Shown here in pieces: positions 25,793 to 34,944 of a stretch of DNA of 64,000 nt. Both the position numbers and the translations under genes were made by a program. The DNA comes from Aureispira sp964404215. Lineage in GTDB: Bacteria > Bacteroidota > Bacteroidia > Chitinophagales > Saprospiraceae. The stretch spans positions 1-64,000 of the forward strand of contig CAYOJF010000002.1 in assembly GCA_964404215.1 (NCBI GenBank). Reading direction: 5' to 3'. The notes beneath the pieces were generated by a model. The model did no database searches and was not told the DNA's origin. It saw only the letters and a list, made by a program, of their open reading frames with translations. Every line of letters starts with the position of its first letter. Within the stretch, counting starts at the first letter, position 1.

Positions 25793-26905
25793 ATGGATAA
25801 AAGAAAAGGTTTTGTCTTTAAGCCGTTTGAAGCCCCAGAGCAATCTCCCTTTGAAAAACTATTTGGGATTTTCAAAGAACTCATTACCTACACCTCTGGT
25901 GATGTGGAAGAAGCACTAGACTGGCTCGAACAACTGGACAAAGAATATAAACTGACAGATGAGGAATATACCTTAGATGATTTCGTAGCAGATCTCAAAA
26001 AGAAAGGCTATATCAAGGATGATAAAGATCCTGAAGGTAAAGGAGGAATGAAAATTACTGCCAAAACAGAAAGGGCTATTCGCCAAAATGCATTGGAACA
26101 AATATTTGGCAAACTACGTAAAAATGGCAATGGCAATCACAAAACTAAAACACCTGGTCAGGGTGATGAACACAATGGTGAATTTAGAGATTATCAATAT
26201 GGAGATGCCCTAGATAAAATCTCGATGACAGAAAGTCTTCGAAATGCTCAAATCAATCATGGTATTGGGGACTTTAAGATGACAGAGGATGATCTAGTAG
26301 TCGAAGAAACCAATCATAAATCACAAATGAGTACTGTACTGATGATTGATATCAGTCATAGTATGATTCTGTATGGAGAAGACCGCATTACTCCAGCCAA
26401 AAAAGTAGCAATGGCACTCGCTGAGTTGATTACGACACGCTACCCAAAAGATACCTTGGATATATTGGTATTTGGTAATGATGCTTGGCGTATTTCAATT
26501 GGAGATTTGCCCTATCTCAATGTAGGACCTTATCATACCAATACGGTTGCAGGATTGCAGTTGGCATTGGATATGCTTCGCCGCAAACGTAATACCAATA
26601 AGCAAATTTTTATGATTACAGATGGGAAACCAAGTTGTATTCGAGAACGAGACGGTTCCTACTACAAAAATAGTTTTGGACTAGACGAATATATCGTCAA
26701 TCAATGCTATGGTATGGCAAAACAAGCCAGAAAATTACATATTCCGATTACTACTTTTATGATTGCTAGGGATGCCTATTTACAGCAATTTGTTGACAAT
26801 TTCACTAAAGCTAACAGAGGCAAAGCTTTCTTTACGGGTCTCAAAGGACTTGGAGAAATGGTTTTCACTGATTATGAAGAAAACCGTAAAAAGCGAATTC
26901 GATGA
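25793..26905 (+). CDS. VWA-domain protein, ChlD-like partner of an AAA+ ATPase
   Basis: A 370-residue cytoplasmic protein. The N-terminal 170 residues are charged and helical, with a Gly/Asn/Lys-rich linker (GKLRKNGNGNHKTK). Residues about 180-345 are a VWA domain with the complete MIDAS motif DISHS at 186-190 and TDGKPS later on. The fold and linker resemble VWA proteins that pair with ChlI/MoxR-type ATPases, in which the VWA protein recruits the substrate and the ATPase remodels it. The cognate ATPase is two genes downstream at 27464. The next gene overlaps its stop (ATGA). There is no signal peptide. Confidence 0.85.
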   Translation: MDKRKGFVFKPFEAPEQSPFEKLFGIFKELITYTSGDVEEALDWLEQLDKEYKLTDEEYTLDDFVADLKKKGYIKDDKDPEGKGGMKITAKTERAIRQNALEQIFGKLRKNGNGNHKTKTPGQGDEHNGEFRDYQYGDALDKISMTESLRNAQINHGIGDFKMTEDDLVVEETNHKSQMSTVLMIDISHSMILYGEDRITPAKKVAMALAELITTRYPKDTLDILVFGNDAWRISIGDLPYLNVGPYHTNTVAGLQLALDMLRRKRNTNKQIFMITDGKPSCIRERDGSYYKNSFGLDEYIVNQCYGMAKQARKLHIPITTFMIARDAYLQQFVDNFTKANRGKAFFTGLKGLGEMVFTDYEENRKKRIR

Positions 26906-27453
26906 TTTCTCTATTTAGCTATACTTCTGCCCTACTCCTTTCCATCACATTATTAACTAGTCTCCCTATGTATGACTTTGGCAACAACAAAACAGGTCAA
27001 GAATGGTACGTCATCAATGATGGAGTCATGGGTGGTCTATCACAAGGAAAGCTGTCTCTGACTAAGGATTACTTACATTATGAAGGAAGAGTTTCCTTAG
27101 AAAATAATGGTGGTTTTGCCTCTATTAGAGCTCCTTATGGTGAATACAATTTGACTTCTTACAAAACTATAGAAATACGATATAAAAGTACTACCTATGA
27201 CTTTGCTTTTGTATTAGAAAATCGACAACGATTTTATGAACCCACCTACAAGCATAATTTGCCTAGTACGAATAATAAATGGGTAACTCTAAAAATGAAT
27301 TTAGTAGATTTTGGAGGCTATCAACTAGGGCGAAAACTAAATACCCAACTAACGAAACAAATTCAAAGCGAAATCATACGCATGGGCTTTATCAGCAATG
27401 AAAAAAGAGCAGGTGATTTTGATTTATCTATTGACTATATAAAATTTGAATAA
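26902..27453 (+). CDS. CIA30-family protein
   Basis: A 183-residue protein with a possible short signal sequence (about 1-24). It has the CIA30 (complex I intermediate-associated protein 30) jelly-roll pattern: WYVINDGVMGGLSQGK, YEGRVSLENNGGFASIRAP and KWVTLKMNLVDF. CIA30 folds resemble carbohydrate-binding modules. In mitochondria the protein assists complex I assembly, but bacterial members have no proven role. It is wedged between the VWA gene (4-base overlap) and the AAA+ gene (10 bases), so it is translated together with both. Confidence 0.85.
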   Translation: MISLFSYTSALLLSITLLTSLPMYDFGNNKTGQEWYVINDGVMGGLSQGKLSLTKDYLHYEGRVSLENNGGFASIRAPYGEYNLTSYKTIEIRYKSTTYDFAFVLENRQRFYEPTYKHNLPSTNNKWVTLKMNLVDFGGYQLGRKLNTQLTKQIQSEIIRMGFISNEKRAGDFDLSIDYIKFE

Positions 27454-27463
27454 AGACATTATA

Positions 27464-28927
27464 ATGAATATTACAACCATACAAACACTCGGACAACTCA
27501 AATCTGAAGGCTATCAAAGTCTTTCTATCAAAGAAGAATTACGAAAAAATCTAGTCGCCAAATTACAAAATAATGAATCTGTATTTGAAGGAATCTGGGG
27601 CTATGAAAACAGTGTTATACCAGAACTAGAGCGAGCAATACTTTCTCGTCATAATATCAATCTACTGGGGCTAAGAGGCCAAGCTAAAACACGACTTGCT
27701 CGTCAAATGGTTTACCTATTAGATGAATGGGTGCCAGTGGTAGCAGGCTCCGAAATTAACGATGATCCCTTACAGCCATTATCTCGTTTTGCAAAAGATT
27801 TGATTGCAACTAAAGGAGATGACACGCCGATTAGCTGGCTGCATCGAAGTGACCGCTTTTCTGAAAAACTCGCTACACCAGATGTAACCGTAGCCGACTT
27901 AATTGGAGATGTAGATCCTATCAAAGCAGCTAACCTGCGTCTTTCTTATGCTGATGAGCGAGTAGTACATTTTGGTATGATTCCTAGAGCTAACCGCTGT
28001 ATTTTTGTTATCAATGAATTACCTGATTTACAAGCTCGTATACAGGTTGCTTTATTCAATATACTACAGGAAGGAGACATACAGATTAGAGGGTTCAAAT
28101 TACGTTTACCACTAGATGTACAATTTGTTTTCACTGCCAATCCTGAAGATTACACCAATAGAGGAAGCATTGTCACACCACTGAAGGATAGAATTGGATC
28201 TCAGATATTGACCCACTACCCTAAGACGGTAGAAACTGCTAAAAAAATCACACAACAAGAAGCTAAAATTAATACTGCTCAAAAAGAAATGGTTTACATA
28301 CCTGCCATTGCCTATGATATTCTCGAACAGGTTGGTTTTGAGGCTAGAGATAGTGAATACATTGATGTCAAAAGTGGTATTTCTGCCCGTATGAGTATTA
28401 CGGCATTGGAAAATCTGATCAGTACTGCAGAACGACGTGCCCTAAAAAGTAAAGAAGCAGAAACCACGCTTCGTATGAGCGATTTTATGGGAGTAATTCC
28501 TGCTATTACAGGTAAAGTAGAATTGGTCTATGAAGGCGAACAAGAAGGAGCTGCTGCTGTTGCAGAGGATTTGATTGGTAATGCTGTCAAAACTATTTTC
28601 AATAAATTTTTCCCGAAAATTAGCAAAATACAACGCCCTAATCAAGGAACACCTTATGATGTCTTACTAGATTGGTTCCTAAATCAAAGTGATTTCCAAT
28701 TATTGGATGATCTTAGCGAAGTAGATTATCAGGTAGCACTCGAAAAAATAGAGCCATTAGAAGCATTGGTCTACAAATATTTGCCTGACACTAGTGTAGC
28801 GGACAAATATTTTTGGATGGAATTAGTACTTTGGGCATTGGTCGAATATGAAAAATTGTCCAAAGATAGATTTACAGAAGGCTATCAATTCAAAGATGTA
28901 TTGGGAGATTTTTTGAAAGGAATTTAA
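27464..28927 (+). CDS. AAA+ ATPase of the magnesium-chelatase ChlI / MoxR type
   Basis: A 487-residue AAA+ protein. The Walker A motif is the variant GLRGQAKT, the Walker B region reads CIFVINELPDL with Asn before Glu, and FTANPEDYTNRGSIVTPLKDR provides sensor 1 and the arginine finger. These are typical of the ChlI-like ATPases that pair with ChlD-like VWA proteins outside pigment synthesis. The true Mg-chelatase H subunit is absent. An in-frame TTG at 27446 precedes the ATG at 27464; I chose the ATG. It is the third gene of the VWA-CIA30-ATPase operon, and its stop codon touches an inverted-repeat element. Confidence 0.87.
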   Translation: MNITTIQTLGQLKSEGYQSLSIKEELRKNLVAKLQNNESVFEGIWGYENSVIPELERAILSRHNINLLGLRGQAKTRLARQMVYLLDEWVPVVAGSEINDDPLQPLSRFAKDLIATKGDDTPISWLHRSDRFSEKLATPDVTVADLIGDVDPIKAANLRLSYADERVVHFGMIPRANRCIFVINELPDLQARIQVALFNILQEGDIQIRGFKLRLPLDVQFVFTANPEDYTNRGSIVTPLKDRIGSQILTHYPKTVETAKKITQQEAKINTAQKEMVYIPAIAYDILEQVGFEARDSEYIDVKSGISARMSITALENLISTAERRALKSKEAETTLRMSDFMGVIPAITGKVELVYEGEQEGAAAVAEDLIGNAVKTIFNKFFPKISKIQRPNQGTPYDVLLDWFLNQSDFQLLDDLSEVDYQVALEKIEPLEALVYKYLPDTSVADKYFWMELVLWALVEYEKLSKDRFTEGYQFKDVLGDFLKGI

Positions 28928-29089
28928 TACACTGTAAATTAAGTAAGTGAATATTTTTACAGAGGATTTTTAATGCAATTCAAGGCAGAACACAGCCTTG
29001 TAGCCATAGCTACAAAGGCGAGTATCTAACAATGAAGTGCACAAAAAGGCTCGCTTAAAAATGTTTAAAAATTTAGTTTACAGTGTATT
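28926..29089. repeat. Intergenic inverted-repeat element, copy C (164 bp)
   Basis: Ends are inverted copies (AATACACTGTAAATTA and, inverted, AATACACTGTAAACTA), and the centre is CCTTGTAGC-CATA-GCTACAAAGG. The termini differ from copies A and B, but size, long-hairpin plan and central TAGC/GCTA loop stem agree. It begins at the stop codon of the AAA+ gene. No coding frame. Confidence 0.65.
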
Positions 29090-29127
29090 TAATACAACTA
29101 GTTCACAAATGCTAGAATAGCTTTCAC

Positions 29128-29163
29128 ATGAGCGAAATCACTTTCTAAAGTGATTTCGCTCAT
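29128..29163. terminator. Perfect 17-bp palindrome, probable terminator
   Basis: Bases 29128-29144 and 29147-29163 are exact inverted copies around a CT pair. The T-run after it is weak (TTCATT). It may end the AAA+ operon or act as a dyad operator 60 bases before the universal stress protein gene. Confidence 0.6.
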
Positions 29164-29222
29164 TTCATTATAGCCTGTTTTGATCTACATTTACACTATC
29201 AAACATCAAAACAAATTATACC

Positions 29223-30056
29223 ATGAAAAAAATATTAGTCCCTTTCGATTTTTCTATCATCGCCAGCAATGGTTTCTATTATGCACACGATTTGGCAGCT
29301 GCTATTGGGGCCGAACTTGTAGTCATGCACATGTATTTGCCTTATTCTGACACTTCGGTTATCGAAGATTATCAATCGGTAGATGTAGCAGAGGCAAAAA
29401 CACGTAGAGAGCAAATATTAATGCACCTCAAAGCAGCCACTCAATTGCCTATTGGTCAACAGGATTCAGACGTAGAAGTGTCTTATATTGTGGATTATGG
29501 CGAAAAAAATGCCATTGCTCAATATGCAAAATTACACAAAGCTGACCTTATCGTAATGGGTACGGGTGGAGCAGGTAGTCTACAAAAAACGATTGGTACC
29601 AATACTACTACTGTACTAGAAGAAGCAATTTGTCCTGTATTAGTAGTTCCTCAAGGCGTCAAATTTCAAGATAATATGGCCATTGCCTATGCTACTGATC
29701 TTACTTCTAGTGATGTTGACTCCCTCAAAAGCCTAGCTCAAGTAGCAGAATTGACCAACTCCAAAATACATTGTGTACACGTCAACAAATTTAGTGGAGT
29801 ACCTAACCGTCTTGCCGAAGAAACCTTTGAAGCTTTGCTCAAAGATAGAATCACGAATGTAACAGTTTCTTTCTCTACGTGGAGTGCCATGAAAGTGGAA
29901 GAAGGATTAGAAATGTTTTGTAGAGTCAATAATATCAATCTTTTATCTGTGCTCAAACACAAGCAAACCACTTGGGAAAAGGTATTTGGAGAAAAAAGTA
30001 TGACCAAAACATTAGCACTCAAAAAAAACATCCCCTTACTCGCTTTTAGAGACTAA
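29223..30056 (+). CDS. Universal stress protein, tandem UspA domains
   Basis: A 277-residue protein of two Usp folds. The first (1-145) begins KKILVPFDFS and has the ATP-binding loop MGTGGAGSLQKTIGTNTTTV followed by CPVLVVP. The second (148-277) starts FQDNMAIAYATDL but lacks a clear glycine-rich loop, so only the first half is likely to bind nucleotide. Tandem Usp proteins are common in Bacteroidota and accumulate under growth arrest or energy stress. It is a single gene with its own terminator. Confidence 0.92.
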   Translation: MKKILVPFDFSIIASNGFYYAHDLAAAIGAELVVMHMYLPYSDTSVIEDYQSVDVAEAKTRREQILMHLKAATQLPIGQQDSDVEVSYIVDYGEKNAIAQYAKLHKADLIVMGTGGAGSLQKTIGTNTTTVLEEAICPVLVVPQGVKFQDNMAIAYATDLTSSDVDSLKSLAQVAELTNSKIHCVHVNKFSGVPNRLAEETFEALLKDRITNVTVSFSTWSAMKVEEGLEMFCRVNNINLLSVLKHKQTTWEKVFGEKSMTKTLALKKNIPLLAFRD

Positions 30057-30080
30057 AAAAATCATCAAAATCAATTGATT

Positions 30081-30119
30081 AAAAGCTGTCCAACACTTAG
30101 GTTTTGGATAGCTTTTTTT
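30081..30119 (+). terminator. Intrinsic terminator
   Basis: AAAAGCTGTCCAA (30081-30093) pairs with TTGGATAGCTTTT (30104-30116), one G-T included, followed by further Ts. It ends the universal stress protein gene. Confidence 0.85.
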
Positions 30120-30165
30120 GTATTGTTGTATAGTAAATTTTATAGCTTGAAAATATTCCTACTCC

Positions 30166-31773
30166 ATGAAAAACCTATATTTACTATTACTAATATCCTT
30201 CCTTTCTATCAATATTCAAGCTCAGAACTGGGCTCCTGTACGAATAGGTGAAACTTATCACTATACAAAAGGAAGTACAAGCTCCCTTCAGCTAAAGAAT
30301 ATTTTCCCTCTTTTGCCTCAAAACAACCCTATAATTGATAGTATCTCTAGTATCAAAAATATACCCAACCAAGATTTCCAAGAAACATTCACTATTGGGG
30401 TAGATTCTATGTCAATCTCAACTAATGGTGTACAAGAGTTTCATTACTCGGAACAGTTAGTAGCCTGTGATACCTGTATTCATAATATTGCCGTTCATCC
30501 ATTTCACCCAAGTGACTCTATTTATTTTTTCCCAAAAGTGCAGTTGCTCCCTAATGGGAACTACTTACTTCAATTAGAAAATGATATTTTCGAACTGAAC
30601 AACCATGTTCCTTCTACCAATATAAATGCAACTCCTAGTCGCCTCGCTTCTAAATTCAATCAACAATATTACGATCCTAACATACAAGATTCTGTTGCCA
30701 CTATAGAAGTAATGAACTCAACCAATATGGTACATTATGAAATTAGTATTTCCAAGACACATGGCATTGTTGCTATTGACAATTTTCTTTCAGGAGACTA
30801 TTCCCTACTACTGGGCAAAGAAGGTACCACCAATGTTGGATTAACTCGATTAACGTTCAATGAAATTTACAATTTTGATGTCGGAGATATTTTCTATTAT
30901 GACATGCATGAATTTGATGGGACTGGATCAGGTTGGTTCTGTATGCATATTTACTATTACCAACGACAGCGAGTACTTCAAAAACAAGTCATCTCTGTTG
31001 ATAGTATCCAATACACTTTCGAAACCATTGATTACATTTCACCTCATCAATGCCCATTACCTTGGATCAGCAATGTACTAGATACCATCACAGTATTGTA
31101 TACTAATAGAGAAAGAAGTATTTACGAATTGCGTCAAGGAGAATTGAATGAACGAAATCTGTATACACGTGAATTGTTGGCAGGTAAGGATTTTCTACAA
31201 CATCAGCTCAAGTATGTTGGTTATGACTTAAGAACTACTGCTGTTCACCAACAGCATCCTTGGGCTCAAGATAATTATGCAAGTATTTTTTATCCCTTGC
31301 CAAATATCACTAGTAAATACTATGGTTCTACTAGTAGACTACATGATGTTTCATTCTTATTCTCCAAAAACCTAGGAGCTATATTTGAAGGTCACTGGGC
31401 TTTTGAATCTACTTACAACAAAGCATTAATAGGTTATATCAAAGGACAAGATACAGTTGGTATTCGCTATGAGCCTGCCTTTATTCTCCCCACAACAAAT
31501 TCTCCAAAAATAAGTAAAAGATATATTAAACTGCTATCCAACCCTGCTCGGCAGATAATACAATTAAAAACAACTGCTACTCTTCCTAGTGGAGTATACT
31601 CCATCAAACTTTATGATATATTAGGCAATATAGTATCCATGAATTCGTACGATCTAGCCCCCACCCAAGCACTACAATTAGAAGTCAATTCTTTGACAGC
31701 AGGCATCTATATACTTTCGCTACAGCACCAAAATCAAATAGTAGAGAAAATAAAAGTAGTCATCGCACCCTAA
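30166..31773 (+). CDS. Secreted T9SS cargo protein, type-A CTD
   Basis: A 535-residue protein with a signal peptide ending INIQAQ (about residue 20) and a C-terminal sorting domain beginning near residue 450 (KLLSNPARQIIQLK) with SGVYSIKLYDILGNIV and LTAGIYILSLQ, the type-A CTD pattern. Two cysteine pairs in the middle (CDTC and one around C265) suggest an extracellular disulfide-bonded protein. No catalytic domain was recognised. The gene 49 bases downstream is also exported. Confidence 0.82.
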   Translation: MKNLYLLLLISFLSINIQAQNWAPVRIGETYHYTKGSTSSLQLKNIFPLLPQNNPIIDSISSIKNIPNQDFQETFTIGVDSMSISTNGVQEFHYSEQLVACDTCIHNIAVHPFHPSDSIYFFPKVQLLPNGNYLLQLENDIFELNNHVPSTNINATPSRLASKFNQQYYDPNIQDSVATIEVMNSTNMVHYEISISKTHGIVAIDNFLSGDYSLLLGKEGTTNVGLTRLTFNEIYNFDVGDIFYYDMHEFDGTGSGWFCMHIYYYQRQRVLQKQVISVDSIQYTFETIDYISPHQCPLPWISNVLDTITVLYTNRERSIYELRQGELNERNLYTRELLAGKDFLQHQLKYVGYDLRTTAVHQQHPWAQDNYASIFYPLPNITSKYYGSTSRLHDVSFLFSKNLGAIFEGHWAFESTYNKALIGYIKGQDTVGIRYEPAFILPTTNSPKISKRYIKLLSNPARQIIQLKTTATLPSGVYSIKLYDILGNIVSMNSYDLAPTQALQLEVNSLTAGIYILSLQHQNQIVEKIKVVIAP

Positions 31774-31822
31774 ATTTTCTAAATAGCATCTATCAAGGTA
31801 GTTTTCAATACAAAAAATACCG

Positions 31823-32704
31823 ATGTCATTACGTTCTTTTTTTCTTAGTTTATTCTTCTTTTATTTAGGTAGTTTGTGGGTTCAAGCCCAAAAACACTTT
31901 GTCGTTCAGTTGGAAATTGATATGCAGGGAATCGATAGTAGTGCCTTAAATGGCACTTTCGCCTTGCATTCAAAATTCCGAAGAAGCCTTTCTTCTTCTT
32001 TTTATGAGGATACACTATTGCTACCAATAATCCTTAAAAAAAATCAATGCATCCATATTCCTGCTGCTAATAATCAATTGGGAGGTTTTCATCTCCAATT
32101 CACTCCCAATCAAACTGAGTTACCTTCCAGAATAAATTATCTATACCGATATCATTATGGAAAAGATACGATTACAGTGGCACTCAATAGTTATTTTTTT
32201 AATCAATCTCCCCCTTCTTTTCTAGATGACATGAGAGAAGACGACCTCCTTGTTTTTCACTCCCAATACAGTGGCATGTCTCATGAGATGATGCTAATCC
32301 CGCATCACAGCCTATCCATATACAAGAAAGAAAATCAATATTACGCCTTCTACTCTAAACAAGAACTGTATTCCCATAATATTGGAGTGGTTCATAAAGA
32401 CCCGATTAGTTTAGAGACGCTTACTATAGATTCTACTATCATGGAGAATAGGATTCTTTTAGATAGTACTCATTTAGCCCTGATACGTCAGTTTGAAGCC
32501 ACATTATGGGAAAAAGTATACTTTGATGAAGAGTATTCTAGTGGATTCCCTCCTAACAAGAGTCGTATTAGTCTCCGTCAGAAACACTATTTGTTCAGAG
32601 CAGATGGGCATATTGGGTTAGAATTATGGAAAAACCTACAAGCACAAGAATTTCTCAATTCATTAAAAAACAATATCTTTGATAATATCAAAAATAGAAG
32701 ATAA
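31823..32704 (+). CDS. Hypothetical exported protein
   Basis: A 293-residue protein with a signal peptide (SLFFFYLGSLWVQAQ, cleavage near residue 22). The mature part is rich in aromatic and charged residues and seems beta-structured, with no domain I recognise and no sorting domain. It follows the T9SS cargo by 49 bases, and its stop overlaps the next start by one base (TAATG), so it is translationally coupled to the methyltransferase gene. That coupling between an exported protein and a cytoplasmic methyltransferase is odd. Confidence 0.65.
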   Translation: MSLRSFFLSLFFFYLGSLWVQAQKHFVVQLEIDMQGIDSSALNGTFALHSKFRRSLSSSFYEDTLLLPIILKKNQCIHIPAANNQLGGFHLQFTPNQTELPSRINYLYRYHYGKDTITVALNSYFFNQSPPSFLDDMREDDLLVFHSQYSGMSHEMMLIPHHSLSIYKKENQYYAFYSKQELYSHNIGVVHKDPISLETLTIDSTIMENRILLDSTHLALIRQFEATLWEKVYFDEEYSSGFPPNKSRISLRQKHYLFRADGHIGLELWKNLQAQEFLNSLKNNIFDNIKNRR

Positions 32705-33276
32705 TGCGAATAGAAATAGGTTGTGGCAAAAAACCTAGAGTAGGTTATGCCACTTGTGATGTCCGGAACTTACCTCATGTAGATTATGTTTGTACAGCAG
32801 ATCAGTTACCTTTTGACGATTATAGTATTGATGAAGTTTATTCTCGCCATGTCATCGAACACTTTAGTATCAAAGAGTTTCTGAAGGTACTACAAGAATG
32901 GAATAGGGTACTAAAGTCTTCAGGAGAAATCTACATCATCTGTCCTAATTTAACTTGGCATCTAAAACAAGTACTAGAAGGCAGTCATGATTCTTTTTAT
33001 GACAAAAAATCTGGTCAAAATGCTCGTTATTGGGGTTTTGGAAGCCTATTTGGATGGCAGCAAGATGAGTATGATATTCATAAATTTGGCTATTACTTTG
33101 AACTACTCAGAGATATACTAGAAGAGTTTGGATTCACTGCTATAGAGAACCTAACTAATAGTGGTCATGGGTTAGAAAATGAGCCTTGGCACCTTGAAGT
33201 AAGAGCCAAAAAACAAAAAGAAAGTCCTTCGTACAAAAAGAGTAAATTTTATACTCATTTTGATGTTAAGCACTAA
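32704..33276 (+). CDS. SAM-dependent methyltransferase (class I)
   Basis: A 190-residue protein that starts directly in the SAM-binding fold: IEIGCGKKPRVGY is a glycine-rich motif I at residues 3-15, followed by DVRNLPHVDYV, then ADQLPFDDYSIDEVYSRHVIEHF as motifs II-III, and VLKSSGEIYIICPN as the post-motif. This pattern is typical of predicted small-molecule or glycan methyltransferases found in surface polysaccharide loci. There is no membrane segment. The substrate is unknown. Confidence 0.85.
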   Translation: MRIEIGCGKKPRVGYATCDVRNLPHVDYVCTADQLPFDDYSIDEVYSRHVIEHFSIKEFLKVLQEWNRVLKSSGEIYIICPNLTWHLKQVLEGSHDSFYDKKSGQNARYWGFGSLFGWQQDEYDIHKFGYYFELLRDILEEFGFTAIENLTNSGHGLENEPWHLEVRAKKQKESPSYKKSKFYTHFDVKH

Positions 33277-33297
33277 AAAATGATTTAATCAAAACAA

Positions 33298-33795
33298 ATG
33301 AATCCAAATGACATACTAGACGGTTCTATTTCCAATGAGTTAAGTTATACAATGAATAGTTTACGAAAAAACAGTAACTTGAGATACCTATGGGTAGGAC
33401 TTATCATTCTATCTGTCGTGGCTCTATTTTTCTTAGACGAAGAGTACTGGTCTACAGTTATTGCGGGATTAATAAGCTTTATTGTTATATTCTGTCAAAA
33501 TATTTGGCAGAGTAGTGCTGCCTCTTATGTTTATAAGGTTTCGACTAATCGTCAAGAAAAACAAAACCAACTTATCTTAAGCCTAGTCAATGCTAAAGGA
33601 GAAATAAAAGACACTGCTTATTCTATTGAGTCCATCCAAAAAGTGACTTTAATCAAAGAAACGCTACATACTGGACAAATTGTGTTGAATATTGAAGGTC
33701 AAAAAAGAACGCATGAAATCCTAATGAAAGACTTCTTAAAGGTTTTTCCAAAATATATCAAAGTGAACAAATACGAAGAAAAACAAAACAACTAG
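33298..33795 (+). CDS. Membrane protein of unknown function, paralogue 1
   Basis: A 165-residue protein with a helical N-terminus (residues 1-28), two membrane helices (about 30-46 and 52-70) and a cytoplasmic or periplasmic beta-rich domain. It is clearly homologous over its whole length to the protein at 34945: both carry an early ISNELSYTMNSLRK-type helix, a middle LILSLVNAKGE-type strand and the near-identical EILMKDFLKVFPKY close to the end. The family is unknown to me. It starts 21 bases after the first methyltransferase. Confidence 0.7.
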   Translation: MNPNDILDGSISNELSYTMNSLRKNSNLRYLWVGLIILSVVALFFLDEEYWSTVIAGLISFIVIFCQNIWQSSAASYVYKVSTNRQEKQNQLILSLVNAKGEIKDTAYSIESIQKVTLIKETLHTGQIVLNIEGQKRTHEILMKDFLKVFPKYIKVNKYEEKQNN

Positions 33796-33829
33796 CTCAT
33801 TACATTCAACATCTATCTAAATCCCAAAT

Positions 33830-34453
33830 ATGAAATGGTATGATTTTTTTTCTAACATCTATGATGCTTCCTTAGAAAAACTTTATTTTGAGAGTAGAAA
33901 ACAAGCTATTACCTGGTTGGATCTAAAATCAGGCGAAACACTGCTGGATGTAGCCTGTGGGACTGGAGCTAATTTCAAACACATACAAGCTACAAATAAA
34001 GTCATTGATATTTATGGAACCGATTTTTCAAGCGGAATGCTTCGCAAAGCAATAACAACGGTTGAAAAAAATAACTGGTCTAATATTACATTATTTGAGG
34101 CCGATGCAAGAAATATAACGCCATCTTTCCTAAAAGAACAACTCAATAAGGAAGTCTACTTCGATCATATTATTTGTGTTTTGGGACTATCTGTTATCCC
34201 TGAATGGGAAAAGGTTTTAGACAAAATGCTTGATCTATTGAAAACTGATGGCAAAATTGTCATTGTTGATGTTTTTGCTGAAAAAAGAAACTTCCATACG
34301 TGGCTAGTAGAGAAAATTGCTAGAGCAGATTTAGATAGAAAAATCTGGCAACGCCTAGAAGTAAAGACAAATCGTTTCGAATACAAATATTTACCAATCA
34401 AGGAAAGCAAAGTTGGTGGAAAATTATTTGTAGCTATGGGCTACAGAAAATAA
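33830..34453 (+). CDS. SAM-dependent methyltransferase (UbiE/phospholipid-type)
   Basis: A 207-residue class I methyltransferase with motif I LLDVACGTGANF at about residues 39-50, the acidic end of strand 2 in IYGTDFSSGML, ADARNI in motif II, and ICVLGLSVIPEW and DGKIVIVDVFA as later motifs. The opening WYDFFSNIYD resembles UbiE-like and phospholipid N-methyltransferases. The substrate is unproven. It sits between the two paralogous membrane-protein genes, so a role in modifying a membrane component is possible but inferred. Confidence 0.82.
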   Translation: MKWYDFFSNIYDASLEKLYFESRKQAITWLDLKSGETLLDVACGTGANFKHIQATNKVIDIYGTDFSSGMLRKAITTVEKNNWSNITLFEADARNITPSFLKEQLNKEVYFDHIICVLGLSVIPEWEKVLDKMLDLLKTDGKIVIVDVFAEKRNFHTWLVEKIARADLDRKIWQRLEVKTNRFEYKYLPIKESKVGGKLFVAMGYRK

Positions 34454-34478
34454 CAAACTATTTGTTAAACAATTTTTG
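34451..34478 (+). terminator. Possible weak terminator
   Basis: TAACAAA and TTTGTTA (34451-34467) form a 7-bp stem that includes the methyltransferase stop codon, and a short T-run follows at 34473-34477. Next to it, TTAGAG-CAT-CTCTAA (34481-34495), followed by an AAATTTATCT stretch, resembles the AGAGCATG repeat termini and may be a remnant of one. Confidence 0.4.
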
Positions 34479-34520
34479 TATTAGAGCATCTCTAAATTTA
34501 TCTACACACAACCAACAATT

Positions 34521-34889
34521 ATGACAACATACAATGACGATGACTTGATCTTATCCATGAGTGTTATGAAACATAACATTTCTAACCCTGAGTATAATTA
34601 TGAAATTGCTATTTGGGGCAACGGGAAGGTGATGCGAAAAGGAGGCGTATACGAAGAGGTATATCCAGGAAAAATTTCTAAAGAAGTAATTGATACTATC
34701 CTAGATTTAGGACTGAAAATCAAAGACGCCTATGCGATGTCTACACCATCAAGAATGGTACATGATGCTCCTACTTGTCGTTTAAAAGTCTTTAGCAACC
34801 CTACTTTTATCGATTTCTGTGCGACTAATAATAAAGCAGTCCACGATCTAACTGAATATATTTCTTCTACTGTAATTTTACCATTATAG
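34521..34889 (+). CDS. Hypothetical small protein
   Basis: A 122-residue soluble protein with no signal peptide or membrane helix. It has an alternating strand pattern: EIAIWGNGKVMRKGGVY, a helix KISKEVIDTILDLGL, then TCRLKVFSNPTFIDFC. The layout of a glycine-led strand pair before a helix is distantly like DUF6438-type domains, but the cysteine motif is missing, so I do not assign it. It lies between the methyltransferase and the second membrane paralogue. Confidence 0.6.
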   Translation: MTTYNDDDLILSMSVMKHNISNPEYNYEIAIWGNGKVMRKGGVYEEVYPGKISKEVIDTILDLGLKIKDAYAMSTPSRMVHDAPTCRLKVFSNPTFIDFCATNNKAVHDLTEYISSTVILPL

Positions 34890-34944
34890 TTATACTTCTT
34901 CAACCAGCAATCCAATTTTAGGAATTCCAAAACCCTGATAGTTT

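Noticed and set aside
27464..28927. True magnesium chelatase for (bacterio)chlorophyll
   Set aside because: No ChlH/BchH subunit or pigment genes are present; ChlI/ChlD-like pairs are widespread in non-photosynthetic bacteria.
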